Positions 4,812 through 5,887 of a stretch of 5,887 nucleotides of DNA are shown in pieces (the stretch's first letter is position 1; each line of letters starts with the position of its first letter). The translations under genes and the position numbers were made by a program. Origin of the DNA: Actinomycetota bacterium (GTDB taxonomy: Bacteria; Actinomycetota; Actinomycetes; UBA12327); contig DPWC01000015.1 in the NCBI GenBank assembly GCA_003529305.1, positions 801 to 6,687 of the forward strand, given 5' to 3'. Under the pieces are notes generated by a model. It was not told the origin of the DNA. It was given only the letters and a program-made list of their open reading frames with translations, and searched no databases.

Positions 4812-5887
4812 ATGCACGGTTTCTCTGAGGACAACGAGCGCCTGGCTGAGGCGGTCCTGAAGTACGCCCTTGATCGGATGCGCCTTGATCCGGTTCCGCT
4901 GGATGGCCCGCGGCCGTATCAGCAGATCTACGACGCTGTTGGCGAGACCATCACCGCTGCGGGAATCGGCGGCGAACGAGCACTCGAACTTTTCGACGAG
5001 GTGCTCTCTCGGGCGTGTATTTCGGTGGACCACCCGCGCAACCTGTCGTTTATTCCCGCCGCTCCCACGGAGGAGTCCTCGTTCTTTGATTTGGTGGTGG
5101 GGGCGTCATCGGTCTACGGCGGCACCTGGCTAGAAGGTGCCGGCGCAGTCTTTGCGGAGAACCAGGCCCTTAGGTGGTTGGCGGATCTCGCCGGTTTTCC
5201 TCAAGCTGCCGGTGGTGTGTTCGTGCAAGGTGGCACTCTGGGCAACCTGTCGGCGCTGGTTACGGCGCGGCACGCTGCCGAGGCTCGGCGCGGTGCTCGC
5301 CCCCCGCGATGGGTCGTGGCCTGCAGCGCCGATGCCCACTCCTCGGTGGACCATGCGGCGCGTGTGATGGATGTTGATGTGCTCAAGGTCGCCTCGGATG
5401 ATCAGGGCAGGTTGACCGGCGAACGCTTGCGTGAAGCTCTGCTAGCCCGAGGCACGGACGATGTTTTCGCCGTCTTCGCCACCGGTGGTACGACGAACTA
5501 CGGAGTGGTCGACGACCTCGCTGGCATCGCTGAAGTCTGTGCCGAGCTGGACCTCTGGATGCATGTGGACGGGGCCTATGGTCTGGCCGCTTTGGCAGCA
5601 CCCAGCGTTCGCCATCTATTTGCCGGCATTGAACATGCGGATTCCTTCATCGTTGATCCGCACAAGTGGCTTTTCGCCCCTTTTGATGCTTGTGCACTGC
5701 TGTATCGCGATCCCGAATTGGCGCGACGAGCGCACACCCAGAAAGCCGGCTACCTCGAAGTAGTGGAAACCGGTGAGTGGAATCCCAGTGACTACGCGGT
5801 GCATCTGTCGCGTCGTGCACGCGGATTGCCGTTTTGGTTCTCTCTGGCGGCCAATGGCACTGAGGCCTACGCCACAGCGGTGGAACA
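4812..5887 (+). CDS. PLP-dependent group II decarboxylase (aromatic amino acid/glutamate decarboxylase family), 3' end cut off
   Basis: The frame stays open from the ATG at 4812 to the window edge, giving 358 residues; family members have about 450-480, so the C-terminal part is missing. These enzymes remove the alpha-carboxyl group of an amino acid to make an amine. The PLP fold is complete: G-G-T-L-G-N-L-S-A-L (140-149), D-A-H176-S-S-V with the histidine that stacks on the PLP ring, A-T-G-G-T-T (223-228), H251-V-D253-G-A-Y with the aspartate that holds the pyridine nitrogen, and V-D-P-H284-K285-W with the lysine that forms the Schiff base. The substrate (aromatic amino acid, glutamate or other) cannot be read from this portion. 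A TANNNT hexamer 6 nt upstream suggests a leaderless message. It follows the phosphatase gene by 39 bp. Confidence 0.88.
   Translation, partial: MHGFSEDNERLAEAVLKYALDRMRLDPVPLDGPRPYQQIYDAVGETITAAGIGGERALELFDEVLSRACISVDHPRNLSFIPAAPTEESSFFDLVVGASSVYGGTWLEGAGAVFAENQALRWLADLAGFPQAAGGVFVQGGTLGNLSALVTARHAAEARRGARPPRWVVACSADAHSSVDHAARVMDVDVLKVASDDQGRLTGERLREALLARGTDDVFAVFATGGTTNYGVVDDLAGIAEVCAELDLWMHVDGAYGLAALAAPSVRHLFAGIEHADSFIVDPHKWLFAPFDACALLYRDPELARRAHTQKAGYLEVVETGEWNPSDYAVHLSRRARGLPFWFSLAANGTEAYATAVE

Noticed and set aside
4870..5763. Short open frames in other frames within the decarboxylase gene
   Set aside because: The frame starting at 4812 is open to the window edge and carries all PLP-decarboxylase motifs, so the rest are shadows.

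Overview
The window is GC-rich DNA with closely packed genes and most resembles a chromosome segment from an actinomycete (Actinomycetota). The reasons are the cysS-rlmB order, the long Lys/Arg/Ala-rich N-terminal tail on RlmB, an actinobacterial-type low-molecular-weight phosphatase (C-L-G-N-I-C-R-S with a later F-T-L-R-E-F stretch), and several starts that look leaderless. The species cannot be named from this sequence.

Left part (1-1184): the last codons of cysS (cysteinyl-tRNA synthetase) are followed 3 bp later by rlmB, the 23S rRNA G2251 2'-O-methyltransferase. They look like one operon. After rlmB come three tandem 18-bp repeats and a strong GC-rich hairpin, in the gap between two convergent genes.

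Middle part (1185-3371): a minus-strand gene encodes a small helical protein that looks hemerythrin-like. Its leader can form two mutually exclusive hairpins, one of which would cover its ribosome binding site. About 300 bp away, pointing the other way, is a membrane-anchored phosphodiester glycosidase (NAGPA-like) family protein. A 12-bp perfect palindrome and a tRNA-Thr(UGU) gene follow. The last base of the tRNA overlaps the stop codon of the next, opposing gene.

Right part (3369-5887): an extradiol dioxygenase of the 4,5-DOPA dioxygenase (YgiD/LigB) family lies on the minus strand, divergent by 33 bp from a low-molecular-weight protein tyrosine phosphatase. A PLP-dependent group II decarboxylase follows 39 bp later and runs off the right edge. 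The phosphatase and the decarboxylase both have a TAGNNT hexamer ending exactly 6 nt before ATG, as expected for leaderless actinobacterial mRNAs. The dioxygenase has a weaker version of the same spacing.

Overall this is mostly housekeeping and common accessory genes. I see no CRISPR array, insertion sequence, prophage, toxin-antitoxin pair or recognisable new defence or biosynthetic system. The points most worth a second look are the competing hairpins at 1687-1717, the shared leaderless geometry, the nearby pair of DOPA-type enzyme families and the tandem repeats next to rlmB.
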